NCBI GenBank assembly: GCA_964545855.1 | Contig: CAZJHD010000005.1 | Location: 79,668-143,667, forward strand | Length of the DNA stretch: 64,000 bases | Direction: 5' to 3' | Source of the DNA: CAZJHD01 sp964545855 | GTDB lineage: Bacteria > Planctomycetota > UBA1135 > JACQFD01 | Part shown: positions 43,569 to 53,779 of the stretch, in pieces | Layout: each line of letters begins with the position of its first letter | How positions within the stretch are numbered: the stretch's first letter is position 1 | Made by a program: the position numbers and the translations under genes | Notes under the pieces: model-generated | What the model was told of the DNA's origin: nothing | What the model saw: the letters and a program-made list of their open reading frames with translations, nothing else | The model's database searches: none

Positions 43569-45326
43569 ATGACGGAAAGCGGTCGCCAATCCCTGCAGTG
43601 GCTCCCCTGGGACGAGAGCGCGTTCCAGAGGTCGAGAGAGTCCGATCGCCCGATCCTCCTCACGATCGTCGCCTCCTGGTGCCGGCATTGCCGCGACCTC
43701 GACGAGCAGACGTTCGCGGACCCGGAGATCGTGCGCCGCGTGCACGATGCCTACGTGCCGGTGCGCGTGGACAAGGACCGGCGTCCCGACGTGAACGCGC
43801 GCTACAACTGCGGCGGGTGGCCCACCATCGCCTTCCTGACGCCCGACGGCGACCTCATCGCCGGCGAGACGTTCCTGACGGCAGCGGAACTCGCGCCGAT
43901 CCTCGATCGCGTCGCTCCCTTCTTCCACGAGCACAGGCACGAGATCCACGCCAAGGTCGAGGAACTCGAGGAGATCCGGCTCCGCTCCCAGGAGCGTCGC
44001 GACCTCGGACCGCTCGGCCCGGCCATCGTCGAGGCCGTCGGCGCGTCCGTTCTCGAGTCCTTCGACGCCGTGCACGGAGGATTCGGCACGGGATCGAAGT
44101 TCCCGCATCCGGAAGCGATCGACTTCGCCCTCGTCCAGTTCACGCGCCACGGCGACGAGCGCATGCGCGACGTCGTCGTCCAGACCCTCGACCGCATGGC
44201 GCAGGGCGAGATCTACGATGGAGTCGAGGGCGGGTTCTTCCGGTACGCGCAGTCGCGCGACTGGCGTCTCCCGCACACGGAGAAGGTGCTCGACTCCAAC
44301 TCCGCCCGTCTCCGCTTCTATCTCGAGGCGCACCAGATCTTCGGCACCGAGCGCTACCAGCAGACGGCGCGTGGCATCCTCGGGTGGCTCGAAGCGCGCC
44401 TCCTCGACTCCGAGACGCACTGCTTCTTCGGGAGCCAGGACGCCGACCCCGAGTTCTACGGCCTTCCGATCGAGCGCCGCCGCTCGCGCACGGCCCCGCG
44501 CGTCGACCGCACGATCTACGCAGACTGGAACGCGAACTGCGCGTCGGCCCTCTTCCTCGCCGCCGTCGTGCTCGACCAGCCGCGCCTCCGCACCGTCGCA
44601 TCCGGCGTCGTCGACTTCATCCTCGACGAGATGTTCGACGAGACCCGAGGCATCTACCACTACTGGGACGGGACGTTCCATCTGCCGGGACTGCTCTCCG
44701 ACCAGGCCTACGTCCTTCGCGCGCTCGCCGACGCCGCGGCCCACACGGGCTCGCCGCGCTACCTCCGCGCCGCCGAGAGCCTCGTCGGCGTGCTCCGTAC
44801 CCGCCACATGTCGCCGGCCGGCGGCTTCTACGATCTGCCCCACGACGCCTCCGACATGAAGCACCCGGTGCGGAGGAACCGCTCGATCCTCGAGAACTCG
44901 ATCCTCGCCGAGGCATTCGCGCGACTGGGCTCCGTTCTTCGCGACGAGAGCCTTCAGCGCAGCGCACGGGAGGTCCTCGACTCCTTCACGGGTGATTTCC
45001 GGCAGTACGGCTACTACGCCGCGGGCTACGCGCGGGCCGTCGATCGGGTCCTCCACCCGACTCTCCAGGTCACCGTCGTCGGCACCCCCGGGGAGCCCCG
45101 CGCCGAGGCCCTGCGCCTCGCCGCGCTGCGCCGCTACATCCCCGATCTGGTCGTCGATGCCCTCGATCCCGTCGTCGAGCCCGAGAGGCTCGAAGCCTGC
45201 CAACTACCGGCGCGAGAGGAGGCGACGGCCTTCCTGACTCTCGGCCGCGCGAGCTACGCCGAGGTGACGGACCCCGCCGACATGGACTCGGTCCTGTCGA
45301 TGGCGGACCGCGACCGTCCGAGGTAG
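43569..45326 (+). CDS. Thioredoxin-domain/DUF255 (YyaL-like) protein
   Basis: A 585-residue protein. N-terminal thioredoxin-like domain with motif WCRHC (residues ~38-42) in VASWCRHCRDLDEQTFADPEIV; the rest is the alpha/alpha-barrel region of the YyaL/SSP411 type (GGFGTGSKFPHPEAI, GGFFRYAQSRDWRLPHTEKVL, YADWNANCASALFLAAVV). This family is shorter here than the usual ~680 residues, and may have lost part of the C-terminus. Probable role in redox or carbohydrate-related chemistry; no substrate is proven for the family. A strong bidirectional hairpin follows the stop. Confidence 0.85.
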   Translation: MTESGRQSLQWLPWDESAFQRSRESDRPILLTIVASWCRHCRDLDEQTFADPEIVRRVHDAYVPVRVDKDRRPDVNARYNCGGWPTIAFLTPDGDLIAGETFLTAAELAPILDRVAPFFHEHRHEIHAKVEELEEIRLRSQERRDLGPLGPAIVEAVGASVLESFDAVHGGFGTGSKFPHPEAIDFALVQFTRHGDERMRDVVVQTLDRMAQGEIYDGVEGGFFRYAQSRDWRLPHTEKVLDSNSARLRFYLEAHQIFGTERYQQTARGILGWLEARLLDSETHCFFGSQDADPEFYGLPIERRRSRTAPRVDRTIYADWNANCASALFLAAVVLDQPRLRTVASGVVDFILDEMFDETRGIYHYWDGTFHLPGLLSDQAYVLRALADAAAHTGSPRYLRAAESLVGVLRTRHMSPAGGFYDLPHDASDMKHPVRRNRSILENSILAEAFARLGSVLRDESLQRSAREVLDSFTGDFRQYGYYAAGYARAVDRVLHPTLQVTVVGTPGEPRAEALRLAALRRYIPDLVVDALDPVVEPERLEACQLPAREEATAFLTLGRASYAEVTDPADMDSVLSMADRDRPR

Positions 45327-45418
45327 TGCGGCTGCCGGGCGGATGCCAGCTCGCCTCGGAGCTGGCCCAGCCTCCTGGAAGTCGCAGGCTCCTCGAGACC
45401 CCAGCCCTCTGGAAAGAC

Positions 45419-45452
45419 GCAGGGCCGACTCGCTCGCGCGAGCCGGCCCTGC
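45419..45452. terminator. Strong bidirectional terminator hairpin
   Basis: GCAGGGCCGACTCGC (45419-45433) pairs with GCGAGCCGGCCCTGC (45438-45452) at 14 of 15 positions with a 4-nt loop, then TCGTTT. It lies between convergent genes ending at 45326 and 45494. Confidence 0.75.
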
Positions 45453-45493
45453 TCGTTTCGATCCGACGGGCGCGGTTGCCCGCCGGTCCCGGA

Positions 45494-48400
45494 TCAGTTG
45501 CCCTTCTCGAGCGTCGCCAGAACCGCGTGGTTCGGCGTGCCGTCCGGGTTCACGATGCCGTTCTTCTTGAGGATGTCGATCACCTCGACCGGCAGCGCCT
45601 TCACGTCCTCGACGGTCTCGGGACGGAAGTGCGTGTTCGGACGCACGGCGTTGTAACCCGCGAAGCCGAGGCGGACGCCGTCGACCCGGTAGTTGACCCG
45701 CACGTCCGCGTCCGAACCGATCACGAGGTAGCCGGGCGCCTGCTCGACGACCCAGATCGACGCCTTCGCGCCCACCGCGGTGAGCGTGGCCGTGAGGCCC
45801 TCGCTCTCCGCCACGAGCGCGAACTCCGACGGAAGCTCGATGCGCGTCTCACCGGCGGCGACCTTGACGCTGCCGCGGTAGTACACGCCGTTCTCCGGGC
45901 CTTCCTGCGCGACGTAGAGGAACTCAGTCCTCGGGTCGGCCGGGTTCGGCGTGACGAAGTTCTTGGCGCCCAGCACCGTGAGCTGCTTCGCCGTGATGAC
46001 GCCGCCCTCACCCTGCAGGGTGATGGTCGTCTGGCCCGAAGCCGCGCGGACGAGCAGCGTGCCGTGCATCGAGCTCTGGCCGGTCACGGTCATCGCGTCA
46101 CCGGGGAACGACGGGCCGCCACCGATGGTCGTCAGACCGGCGATGGAGACCGTCGAGGCGAACGTCGACCCGCCGCCGACGAAGAGCGTCGAGAACAGGC
46201 TCGTCGAACCGGAGACCGTGAGCGACGAGCTGAGCGACGTCGAGCCGGTCACCGACAGCGAGTCCGCGATCGTCACCGCCGAGTCGGGATCGCTGATCGA
46301 ACCCGACACCGACAGCGCGCCCGTGAGCGTCGTCGCGTTGCCGCCGCTGACAGTGAACGCATCGGCGACCGTCACGGCCGAATTCGGATCGCTGATGTCG
46401 CCCGCCACGGAGAGCGTGCTGTTCAGCGTCGTCGCACCGGCCACGGTCAGCGTGCTGTTGAGGACGGTGACGCCGTCCACGTTCAGCGAGCTGTCGAGGT
46501 CCGTGGCGCCGTTCACGTTGAGCGTGCTGCTGAGGACCGTCGATCCGGTCACCGACAGCGAGCCCGTGAGGGACGTCGAGTTGCCGTTGATCACCGTGAA
46601 CGAATCGTCCACGGTGACGGAGCCCGTCGTGTTCTTCACAGTGCCCTGGACGTCGAGCATGCCGTTCAGCGTCGTGTCGCCGGTGACGAGGAAGCTGTCG
46701 GCGACCGTCACGGCCGAATCCGGATCGCTGATGTTCCCCGCGACGGAAAGCGTCGAGGAGAGCGTCGTCGCGCCGGTCACGGCGAGCGTGCCGCCGAGGG
46801 TCGTGTTGCCGGTCACGGAGGCATCGCCGTTGACCGTCAGCGCGCTCGCTCCGCCGTTGCCCGTGATGTCGCCCGTCACCGTGAGGTTCTGGGCCATCGT
46901 CACGTTCGCCGTGAAGTTCGTCGTGCTGTTGACCGTGAGCGCGTCCGAGCCGGCGTTGCCGATCGTCGCCGTGTTGCTGTTGATGGTCGTCGTGGCCGCA
47001 TCGACCACGGTGACGTTCGCATTGAACGTGGACGTCGCATTGACGGTCAGCGTGTCCGCGCTGGCGTCGCCGACGGTCGTGTTCTGGTTCACGACGAGGT
47101 CGCCGTTGAGCGTCGAATCGACCTCGAGGATGCCACCGCTGAGCAGCGAGCCAACCGTGAAGGTCGGCTGACCGAGCTGGATCGTCGAGTTGCCGTTGAT
47201 CGCCACGTTTCCGTTCAGCGTCGACGTGAAGAACCCGATCGTCGGGCCCACCACGTTGTTGCCGACCGTGAACGCGCCGAAGACCTGCATGTTCGCCGGC
47301 GTCGCCGACGTTCCGACGGTCGTCGCTCCGTTCGCCTGCAGCGTTCCGTTGAGCGTCGTCGCTCCGGCCACCGTCAGCGTCGCGCCAACCGCCGTCGCGC
47401 CCGTGAGCGTCGACGTGCCCGTGACCGCGAGGTTGCCCGTCACCGAGAGATCGTCGGCGACGATCACCGCGGAGTTCGGGTCGCTGATGTCGCCCGCGAC
47501 CGACAGCGTGCTGCCGAGCGTGGTCGCGCCCGTGACGCCAAGGGTCGAAGCCATCGTGGTCGCGCCGGTCACCGCGAGGGTGCCCGTGAGGACACTCGCG
47601 TTCGCATTCGCGACCGTGAAGCTGCCGGCCGACACGAGCAGGTTGCCCGCGGAGACCGTCAGGTTGTCGGCGACCGTGAAGTCGCCCGTCGAGTTCGACA
47701 CGTTGCCCTGGACGTCGAGCGTCCCCGTCAGCACCGTCGGGTTGTTCCCGAGCACGCTGAAGGAGTCGTTCACGTTCACGTTGCCGATCGAATTCGAGAT
47801 CGCGCCCTGGGCGTCGATCACGCCGGTGAAGGTCGCCTGCGTGGCGCCGGCCACCGTGAGGCCCGCGTTCGCCGTGACGACGACGTTGTTGACCGTGATG
47901 CCGTTGTTGAAGGTCGCGAGAGCGCCCGTCACCGTCAGCGGTCCGCCGGTGACCGTGAGGCCGCCGGAGGAGGTCAGGTTCGCCGTGGAGATCGTCGGCG
48001 CGGTGAGCGTTCCACCGTTCACGACGACGTTGCCGTTGAGCGTGACCGTTCCGCCGGCCGTGTTCTCGATGCCGCCCTGGGCGTCGATGCGGTCGGCCGC
48101 GACGATCTTGCCTTCGACGGTCAGCGCGCCGGAGGTCACTCCGCTGCTGAAGATCTGAACCGATCCGTCGACGACCATCGCGGAGGCCGCGTAGCCGGCG
48201 GGAACCGGGATCAGCGCCGAGTCCGCCGTCGGGACGAGCGTCCCGAAGGCCGTCTGGCTGTGGACGAGCATGCGGCCGAAGACCTGGAGGTGGTCGTCGA
48301 CGATGATCGGATCGGTGTTCGCGCCGGCGTCCGTCACGGCCGTGCCCGTGAAGATCGTTCCACCGAGCGCCACGTCGCCGGAGACCGACAGATCTCCGGT

Positions 48401-50047
48401 GAGGATCGTGTCGTTCGCGTTGGAGACCGTGAAATCGCCGCCGGAGACCGTCATCGCGTCATTCACTTCGACGACTCCCGTCGAGTTCGCGATCACACCC
48501 TGCGCGTCGATGGTGCCGGTGAACACGGCGGCATTGCCGCCGGAGACCGTGAACTGATCCGCCACGACGACGTTACCGACGCTGTTGGCGATCGCCCCCT
48601 GCGCGTCGAGCGTGCCGGTGATGATGACATCGTCCGCCAGCGTCAGCGCGCTGTTCGAGTCGGAGACGGGGCCCTGCAGGTCCGACGAGCCGGTCACCGT
48701 GAAGTTTCCGGTCACCGTGCTGTTGCCGTTCAGGTTGACACCGCCGTTCGCCGTGAACGTGCCGCCGACCGTGAGGTTGTTGGCGACGTCGACGTTGTCG
48801 TTCAAGTTGACGTTGCCGCCACTGTTTGCGACGGCTCCCTGCATGTCGAGCGCGCCCGTGAGGGTTGTCGCTCCTGCGAACAGGACGCTGAACGACGCGT
48901 TCACCTGCAGATCATCGTTGATGACGACGGCGCCACCCGAGTTCGCGATCGCCCCCTGGGCGTCGATCGTTCCAGTGAACGTCGCGCTGTTGGCGCCGGA
49001 AACGACGAACTGATCGCCGACCGTGACGTTGCCGAACTGGTTGAAGATGGTGCCCTGGGCGTCGAGCGTTCCGATGACGGCGAGGTCTCCATTGACCTGC
49101 GTGTTGTCGTCGATGCCGTCGCCGAGGAGGATCGTCTCCGGGCTCGGGGCGCCCGTGATGATGATCGAAGCCGTGGCCGCGCCCGACGTGAAGTCGATCA
49201 GGTTGTCGGCGATCGCGGTGTCACCGGTCGGAGGTCCGGCCTCCGGCACGACGTCGCCGCCACCGATCTTGAGTCCGCCCTGGATGAGGAACCCCTGCTC
49301 GAACGTCGGCGACTCGGAGAACGTGATCGGTCCCCCGAAGACGGTCGCCCCGGAGACCGTGATGGGCCCGGAGACGGTCAGGCCGCTCATGATCGTGTCG
49401 CCGAGATTCGACGAGCCGGTGACCGTGAGGTCGTTCGTCCGGATCGTGCCCGGAGCCGCGCCCGTGCCTGTCGTGTCGACCGAGCTGGGCGTGATCGCCA
49501 TACCGGGGACGTCCGTCGCCGTCGCCGCGTGGATCGCGAAGACCGACGAGGTCATCTCCATGCGCGGGAACACTTCGGCCGGAAGACCGGCGCCCGCGCC
49601 CTGGCTATCGAAGGTGATCTGGAGGTAGGCCTTGCCGGAGGCGGCGATCGCGAGGCCCTGCGCCGGCGTCATCGGGACGATCGAGCCGATCGTCGCGTTG
49701 ACCATGCCGTCGGAGCTGCCGACCGTCTGCGTCTCGGGGCCGAAGAGGCTCGTGCCGCCCGTCGCGGAGTCGAAGATCTCGAACGTGATGGCATTCGCGG
49801 CCGAGTTGGGCACCGGCGCGTGGGGCGCGGGCCCGGTGTTGTCGAAGAATCGACCGGAGTACTGAATGCGGAGCGGGGGCAGGGCGAGGGGACCGCCAAG
49901 GGAGGTCGCGGCCGCCGTCGAGGTGCCCATCGTCACGGTGCTCGACGTTCCAGTCGATGCACCGTTGGATGCGCCCGCGAAGGCTGTCGCGACCGTCAGG
50001 CCGCCAACGGCCGCCGTGGCGAGGACGAGGTAGAGACTCGATCGCAT
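45494..50047 (-). CDS. Giant secreted beta-strand-repeat protein
   Basis: A 1517-residue protein with a signal peptide (SSLYLVLATAAVGGLTVATAFA). The middle ~1100 residues are many degenerate repeats of about 17-20 residues, built as V-T-G-x-T-x-L-x-x-x-L-x-V-x-G with ISDPDSAVTVAD units, predicting a long beta-helix or fibre. The N-terminal ~170 residues (RIQYSGRFFDNTGPAP, ASGKAYLQITFDS, VFPRMEMTSSVFAIHA) resemble the base of tail-fibre-like surface proteins. The C-terminal ~220 residues form a non-repeating domain. ATG 50047 is preferred over 50071: AGGAG lies 7 nt upstream and the signal peptide starts there. Probable adhesin or surface layer fibre. Confidence 0.8.
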   Translation of the reverse strand: MRSSLYLVLATAAVGGLTVATAFAGASNGASTGTSSTVTMGTSTAAATSLGGPLALPPLRIQYSGRFFDNTGPAPHAPVPNSAANAITFEIFDSATGGTSLFGPETQTVGSSDGMVNATIGSIVPMTPAQGLAIAASGKAYLQITFDSQGAGAGLPAEVFPRMEMTSSVFAIHAATATDVPGMAITPSSVDTTGTGAAPGTIRTNDLTVTGSSNLGDTIMSGLTVSGPITVSGATVFGGPITFSESPTFEQGFLIQGGLKIGGGDVVPEAGPPTGDTAIADNLIDFTSGAATASIIITGAPSPETILLGDGIDDNTQVNGDLAVIGTLDAQGTIFNQFGNVTVGDQFVVSGANSATFTGTIDAQGAIANSGGAVVINDDLQVNASFSVLFAGATTLTGALDMQGAVANSGGNVNLNDNVDVANNLTVGGTFTANGGVNLNGNSTVTGNFTVTGSSDLQGPVSDSNSALTLADDVIITGTLDAQGAIANSVGNVVVADQFTVSGGNAAVFTGTIDAQGVIANSTGVVEVNDAMTVSGGDFTVSNANDTILTGDLSVSGDVALGGTIFTGTAVTDAGANTDPIIVDDHLQVFGRMLVHSQTAFGTLVPTADSALIPVPAGYAASAMVVDGSVQIFSSGVTSGALTVEGKIVAADRIDAQGGIENTAGGTVTLNGNVVVNGGTLTAPTISTANLTSSGGLTVTGGPLTVTGALATFNNGITVNNVVVTANAGLTVAGATQATFTGVIDAQGAISNSIGNVNVNDSFSVLGNNPTVLTGTLDVQGNVSNSTGDFTVADNLTVSAGNLLVSAGSFTVANANASVLTGTLAVTGATTMASTLGVTGATTLGSTLSVAGDISDPNSAVIVADDLSVTGNLAVTGTSTLTGATAVGATLTVAGATTLNGTLQANGATTVGTSATPANMQVFGAFTVGNNVVGPTIGFFTSTLNGNVAINGNSTIQLGQPTFTVGSLLSGGILEVDSTLNGDLVVNQNTTVGDASADTLTVNATSTFNANVTVVDAATTTINSNTATIGNAGSDALTVNSTTNFTANVTMAQNLTVTGDITGNGGASALTVNGDASVTGNTTLGGTLAVTGATTLSSTLSVAGNISDPDSAVTVADSFLVTGDTTLNGMLDVQGTVKNTTGSVTVDDSFTVINGNSTSLTGSLSVTGSTVLSSTLNVNGATDLDSSLNVDGVTVLNSTLTVAGATTLNSTLSVAGDISDPNSAVTVADAFTVSGGNATTLTGALSVSGSISDPDSAVTIADSLSVTGSTSLSSSLTVSGSTSLFSTLFVGGGSTFASTVSIAGLTTIGGGPSFPGDAMTVTGQSSMHGTLLVRAASGQTTITLQGEGGVITAKQLTVLGAKNFVTPNPADPRTEFLYVAQEGPENGVYYRGSVKVAAGETRIELPSEFALVAESEGLTATLTAVGAKASIWVVEQAPGYLVIGSDADVRVNYRVDGVRLGFAGYNAVRPNTHFRPETVEDVKALPVEVIDILKKNGIVNPDGTPNHAVLATLEKGN
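46140..48960 (-). repeat. Degenerate tandem repeats coding for beta-strand units
   Basis: The DNA repeats every 50-60 bp with shared words such as GCCGGTCACGGTCAGCGT and GCGACCGTCACGG on the plus strand. They code for the fibre repeats and differ enough to suggest old duplication. Confidence 0.7.
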
Positions 50048-50162
50048 CGGGATCTCCTGAGGGGAACGCATAATCTGTTTCGGGGTTTTCGGGGCTGTGT
50101 GGGGGGATCGCAGCTCGTGTCAGGACAGGCCAGTCGGTCGGTCCGCGCGAGGCTCGAGATGC

Positions 50163-51044
50163 CTAGTCTTCGACGGACAGGCTCGTGTGATTGGTGAAGG
50201 AGGCCGTCGGGCCGGAGACGGAAGGCTCGAGGCCGATCGCCTGAAGGAAGAAGGTTCTTCCCACGAGCGACGGATCGTCCGGGATCAAGACCTGGAGGAA
50301 TCCCTCGCTGGTCGAGGAGCCGGTGTTCGTCGCGGTGGCGAGCGCCACCACGCCGACGGGATGGGTCGTTGCGAGGTCGAGGGCGAGGACGCCCGCGATC
50401 CCTTCGATGACCATTCCGGACCCGAGCGCCTCGGCATAGAGCACGCCGAAGGTGGATCCGGGAGCTCCCGCGACACGCAGCTTCAGGATCTCGCCCGGCG
50501 CCACCTGGGGCGGCGACAGGAGAGCAGGGACGTACGCGAAGCCCGCCTCGAACGTGACGCTCTTCGCCGGAGCGTCGAGAGTCACGTCGACGGGACCCTG
50601 CGCATGCTGCGGGGCCACCACGGCGAGGTTGTCTCCCGCGGGACCGACGATCGACGCGAGAATGCCGTCGAATCGCACGGTGAACGGCCCCGAGACGCCG
50701 GGCTCGAGTGGCACGATCACGTTCGTGAGCGGGGCGCCCGAACTCGGAGCGAGTCCGATCAGTGTGAAGTAGGCCGGTGCGTAGAGCGACGCGGCTCCGA
50801 GTTCGAGGCCATAGCTCGCCGTTGCCAGCGCGGGCAGCGCGTCGACGGAGACCGTGGCGCCAACCTGATCGACGCGACCGTAGGCCGCGCCGACCGAAGC
50901 CGAACTCCCCTGACCCGAAGAGATGCCATGCGTAGCCATCTCGTACGACGCCGTGCTCGACGACTCCTGTCCGACGGCCGTCGGCGCCCATGCCACGAGG
51001 GCAAGGGTTAGGGGCGCGGCGAGTGCGACTGGGGTGAGTCGCAT
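50163..51044 (-). CDS. Hypothetical secreted protein
   Basis: A 293-residue protein with a signal peptide (ALAAPLTLALVAWAPTAVGQ). The mature part is beta-rich (GATVSVDALPALATASYGLELGAASLYAPA). The second half repeats a pattern seen in exported planctomycete-type proteins (LLSPPQVAPGEILKLRVAGAPGS, then VGVVALATATNTG). I do not recognise a family. The ribosome site AGGAGGAGG is exceptionally strong, 8 nt before ATG 51044, suggesting high expression. It lies between the giant fibre gene and the porin, all on the same strand. Confidence 0.75.
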   Translation of the reverse strand: MRLTPVALAAPLTLALVAWAPTAVGQESSSTASYEMATHGISSGQGSSASVGAAYGRVDQVGATVSVDALPALATASYGLELGAASLYAPAYFTLIGLAPSSGAPLTNVIVPLEPGVSGPFTVRFDGILASIVGPAGDNLAVVAPQHAQGPVDVTLDAPAKSVTFEAGFAYVPALLSPPQVAPGEILKLRVAGAPGSTFGVLYAEALGSGMVIEGIAGVLALDLATTHPVGVVALATATNTGSSTSEGFLQVLIPDDPSLVGRTFFLQAIGLEPSVSGPTASFTNHTSLSVED

Positions 51045-51250
51045 AGTGTTTCCTCCTCCTGCGTTCCTATCCAGGGCCCCGACGGGGGCTCGGACGGATC
51101 CGATTGTTTCTTGGTGTGAGGTGGGTGGCGATGGTCGCCGGTCTCGTCGAGAGCGCCCCAGTGGATCGAGGGCGCCCGCTCCGGAGGCCGCTTCGGCTCG
51201 CCATGCGCGCCCGGGATCGTCTCCGCGAGCGCGCATGACGACCGTTGGCC

Positions 51251-52984
51251 TCAGAACGTGACTTCTGCGCTGATGTAGAAGAAGTCCGCGTCTCGGTTGA
51301 AGTGGTGCGAACTCGTCAGGACGGTCACGTACGCAGCGCCGGGCGAGTAACCACCCTCCTGCAGCGCGTAGCCGTTGAAGAAGTGCGCCCAGCCTGCCTG
51401 CACCGTGATGTTCTCGGTGCACTGCACACGCGCCCAGAAGTCGAGTTCCTCACCGATGTGCTCGCTCGGAGCGATGATGCCGGAGCCCTGGAGGCGCGCC
51501 GCAGCGTTCGTCGAGCGGAAGGTGTAGAAGTCGACCCCAGCGCGGATGTCCTTGTAGGGCTCGAAGCCGGCGTAGAACTTCCAGTAGGTCAGGTTGTTCA
51601 GCGACGTGACGACGTCGGCGATGCCGTAGAGGCCATGACGTGCGCCGTAGAGGTCGTTGAACTGACGCGTCCCCTGGCCGACCTCGACGCCGACCCAGGG
51701 CCGGAATTCGTCGACGGGCAGCTGATACATCGCGTTCGCGGCCCACATGATGGCCTCGAAGAACTCGATGTCTTCGGCGCCCTTCACCATCGTGCGCGGA
51801 CGATTGCGATCCTGTTGGGTCGCGAACTCGCCGTCGAGGCGGACGCCCGTGTCGGCCAGATCGACTTCGCCGTAGACACCGATGGTCCACGGCTTTCCGA
51901 TCTGCGCGGCAGAGAGCGTGACCGACGTGGTGTTGTTGTCGAGCCACAGGGTGTAGGGCGTGAGCTTCACCTCCGGAGTCGGAGAGAACTCGGCCCAGGC
52001 ACCGAGCAGGTTCGTGTCCATGTGGTGGAAGTCGAGGCCACCCTGGACGACCTTGCTCGCGAAGCCGGTCACCTTGAAGTCGTCACCGCTGACATAGTCG
52101 AGACGCACGCCGTCGAAGGCGCGGCCGACGTTGTCCCAGTCCGCCGACGACAGCAGCCGCTGGCGGCCGAGGTCGAGGTTCATGCGGCCCATGGTCAGAT
52201 TCGCGCCCGAATCGAAGAGATTCTTGGCGACGATGAAGGCCTGCTTGAAGGAGACGCTGCTCCCGGAGGCCGCGCTGACGTCCGGATCGGTGCCGCCGCC
52301 ATTCACGGGGAACGCCGGGGGCGGCGCCACCATGAGGTTCGACGGTGCGTTCGGAAGGAGCGACCCGCTGGCCGGCTCACCGAAGGCCGTGCCCCAGAGC
52401 CGCGACTGCTGGAGCTGGAAGAACGCCGCGAGGCGATCGTTCACGTCCACGTCGAGGCTGATGCGGAGACGGTTGAGGATGCGAGAGGCATCCGACAGCG
52501 CGAACGTGCTGCCGCCGCCGAAGCTCGGGGTGCCGTCGTCACTCGCGGGCTCGCCCGGACCGAGGACGGAATCGAAGAACCCGAACGCGCCGTCCGGATT
52601 CAGCGGACTGACGTTCGACGCGTAGGAGCTCGGATCGAAGATATCGAGCTTCGGCGCGCCGAAGTCGCGGTTCGAATAGAACTCGCCGCGGAAACGGTCC
52701 TCGAAGCGAAGCTTGACCGACTTGACTCCGGGGGCGGAAACGTTCTGCCCTCCGCGAGCGGCGGCCGCCTGTTCGAACCGTGCCGCAAGGTCAGCGATCG
52801 CACGATCGAGATCCGACTGAGCCGGATTCGGCGCCTTGCGGAACGTCTCGACGAGTGTGCGGAGCTCTTGGACCTGCTTCTCGAGGTCCTGGATCCTTCG
52901 CGCATCGTCGCCATCGTTCGAAAACGCAATGGGGGCGATCGTGAGGAAAGAAGCCGCGAGCGCGGCCGTCATCCTCCAGTTCAT
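51251..52984 (-). CDS. Alginate-export-family outer-membrane porin
   Basis: A 577-residue outer-membrane beta-barrel. The signal peptide is MTAALAASFLTIAPIAFS; then a short coiled coil (DARRIQDLEKQVQELRTLVETF, residues ~25-50) that may form a trimer stalk or bind peptidoglycan. The barrel follows with alternating strands such as FRGEFYSNRDFGAPK, LRISLDVDVNDRLAAFFQLQQSR, DGVRLDYVSGDDFKVTGFAS and a terminal aromatic residue (...AEVTF). It matches the alginate_exp (AlgE-like) porin type. CAGGAGGG precedes ATG 52984. Its substrate is unknown, and no alginate genes are near. Confidence 0.85.
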   Translation of the reverse strand: MNWRMTAALAASFLTIAPIAFSNDGDDARRIQDLEKQVQELRTLVETFRKAPNPAQSDLDRAIADLAARFEQAAAARGGQNVSAPGVKSVKLRFEDRFRGEFYSNRDFGAPKLDIFDPSSYASNVSPLNPDGAFGFFDSVLGPGEPASDDGTPSFGGGSTFALSDASRILNRLRISLDVDVNDRLAAFFQLQQSRLWGTAFGEPASGSLLPNAPSNLMVAPPPAFPVNGGGTDPDVSAASGSSVSFKQAFIVAKNLFDSGANLTMGRMNLDLGRQRLLSSADWDNVGRAFDGVRLDYVSGDDFKVTGFASKVVQGGLDFHHMDTNLLGAWAEFSPTPEVKLTPYTLWLDNNTTSVTLSAAQIGKPWTIGVYGEVDLADTGVRLDGEFATQQDRNRPRTMVKGAEDIEFFEAIMWAANAMYQLPVDEFRPWVGVEVGQGTRQFNDLYGARHGLYGIADVVTSLNNLTYWKFYAGFEPYKDIRAGVDFYTFRSTNAAARLQGSGIIAPSEHIGEELDFWARVQCTENITVQAGWAHFFNGYALQEGGYSPGAAYVTVLTSSHHFNRDADFFYISAEVTF

Positions 52985-53597
52985 CTCGGGAGCCCTCCTG
53001 GGGTGGACTCTGGGGTGGAGCAAGACGTAGACGCGCGCGAGCCCGTACACGGTCGACGAGTCGACCGTGCGAGAGTCTCGCGGAGCGTGGAAGTCGTAGA
53101 TTGGGACACGAAGCTCAGAAACGCGGCGGGATTCGATCGACAAGCCAAGACCCCATCAAGAACTTTTTCCGATTGGGGTTCGATCGTCGCCATCCGAGCC
53201 CGCGCGTGTTCGCGTTGGCGAATCGCGCGCTCGAATCAACTTCGCCGAGTCGTGAGCGAAGCGTCTTCGCCTTCCGCACTCGATGCGGGCGTTGGCCCGC
53301 GCTTCGTGCAGGAGGCTCGGAGGGTGAAGATCGTGCGGCCGATCCCGAGCCGTTCCGTGAGTGAGAACGATCGTCCGTGAGGCTCGCGCGCAAGGGCGCC
53401 TCGCATGTCCCGAAGAGATACCGCGCTCACGGGGTGCGAGGGCGCGGCTCGACGAGCGCGCCCACGGGACAGAGCGCGGGACTCTAGGGAACCGTGGTGG
53501 CCGTTGCGAGAGGCTGCACGGACTTTTTCTTCCGTCCCATCGATTCACGGCAAGGAGTCGCGCGCTGGCGTGCGCCCGCGATCGTCCTTCGATCTCC
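52985..53597. promoter_or_regulatory. Long upstream region of the porin gene
   Basis: This ~610-bp region precedes the leftward porin gene. It is less GC-rich than its surroundings and holds an A/T-rich tract near 53160-53175 (AACTTTTTCC) with imperfect CCCCATC/GATTGGGG arms around it, so the porin promoter or a regulatory structure is probably here. No gene was recognised. The palindromic element copy 2 follows at 53598. Confidence 0.45.
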
Positions 53598-53773
53598 GAG
53601 GTCGTGAAGGAATCGGCGCCGGGCGACCGCCGGCTGCGAGCGGCTGCGGCTTCGTCGCTACTCCTGCGCAACTCTCCATGAGTTGCGTCGTCGTCGCGCA
53701 TCGCCTCGCCTCACCTTGCCTCGCTCGCTCTCGCTCGGCCTCGGGCCGGCAGCGGCGATTTCCTCACAACCTC
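53598..53773 (-). repeat. Dispersed palindromic element, copy 2 (inverted relative to copy 1)
   Basis: This 176-bp element is about 85-90% similar by eye to the reverse complement of 23033-23193. Both have the terminal repeat (here GAGGTCGTGAAGGAATCGGC at 53598 and, on the minus strand, GAGGTTGTGAGGAAATCGCC from 53773) and a central GCAACTC-TCCAT-GAGTTGC hairpin. It lies 6 bp downstream of the leftward membrane-protein gene, in the same relative orientation as copy 1 has to its upstream gene. Confidence 0.85.
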
Positions 53774-53779
53774 TCCGCG

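Noticed and set aside
45494..50047. Tandem DNA repeats read as a CRISPR array
   Set aside because: Units are degenerate, in one reading frame, without conserved direct repeats and unique spacers; they code for protein repeats.
53156..53701. A 181-residue minus-strand frame
   Set aside because: It crosses the palindromic repeat and the A/T-rich porin upstream region and shows no protein-like pattern.
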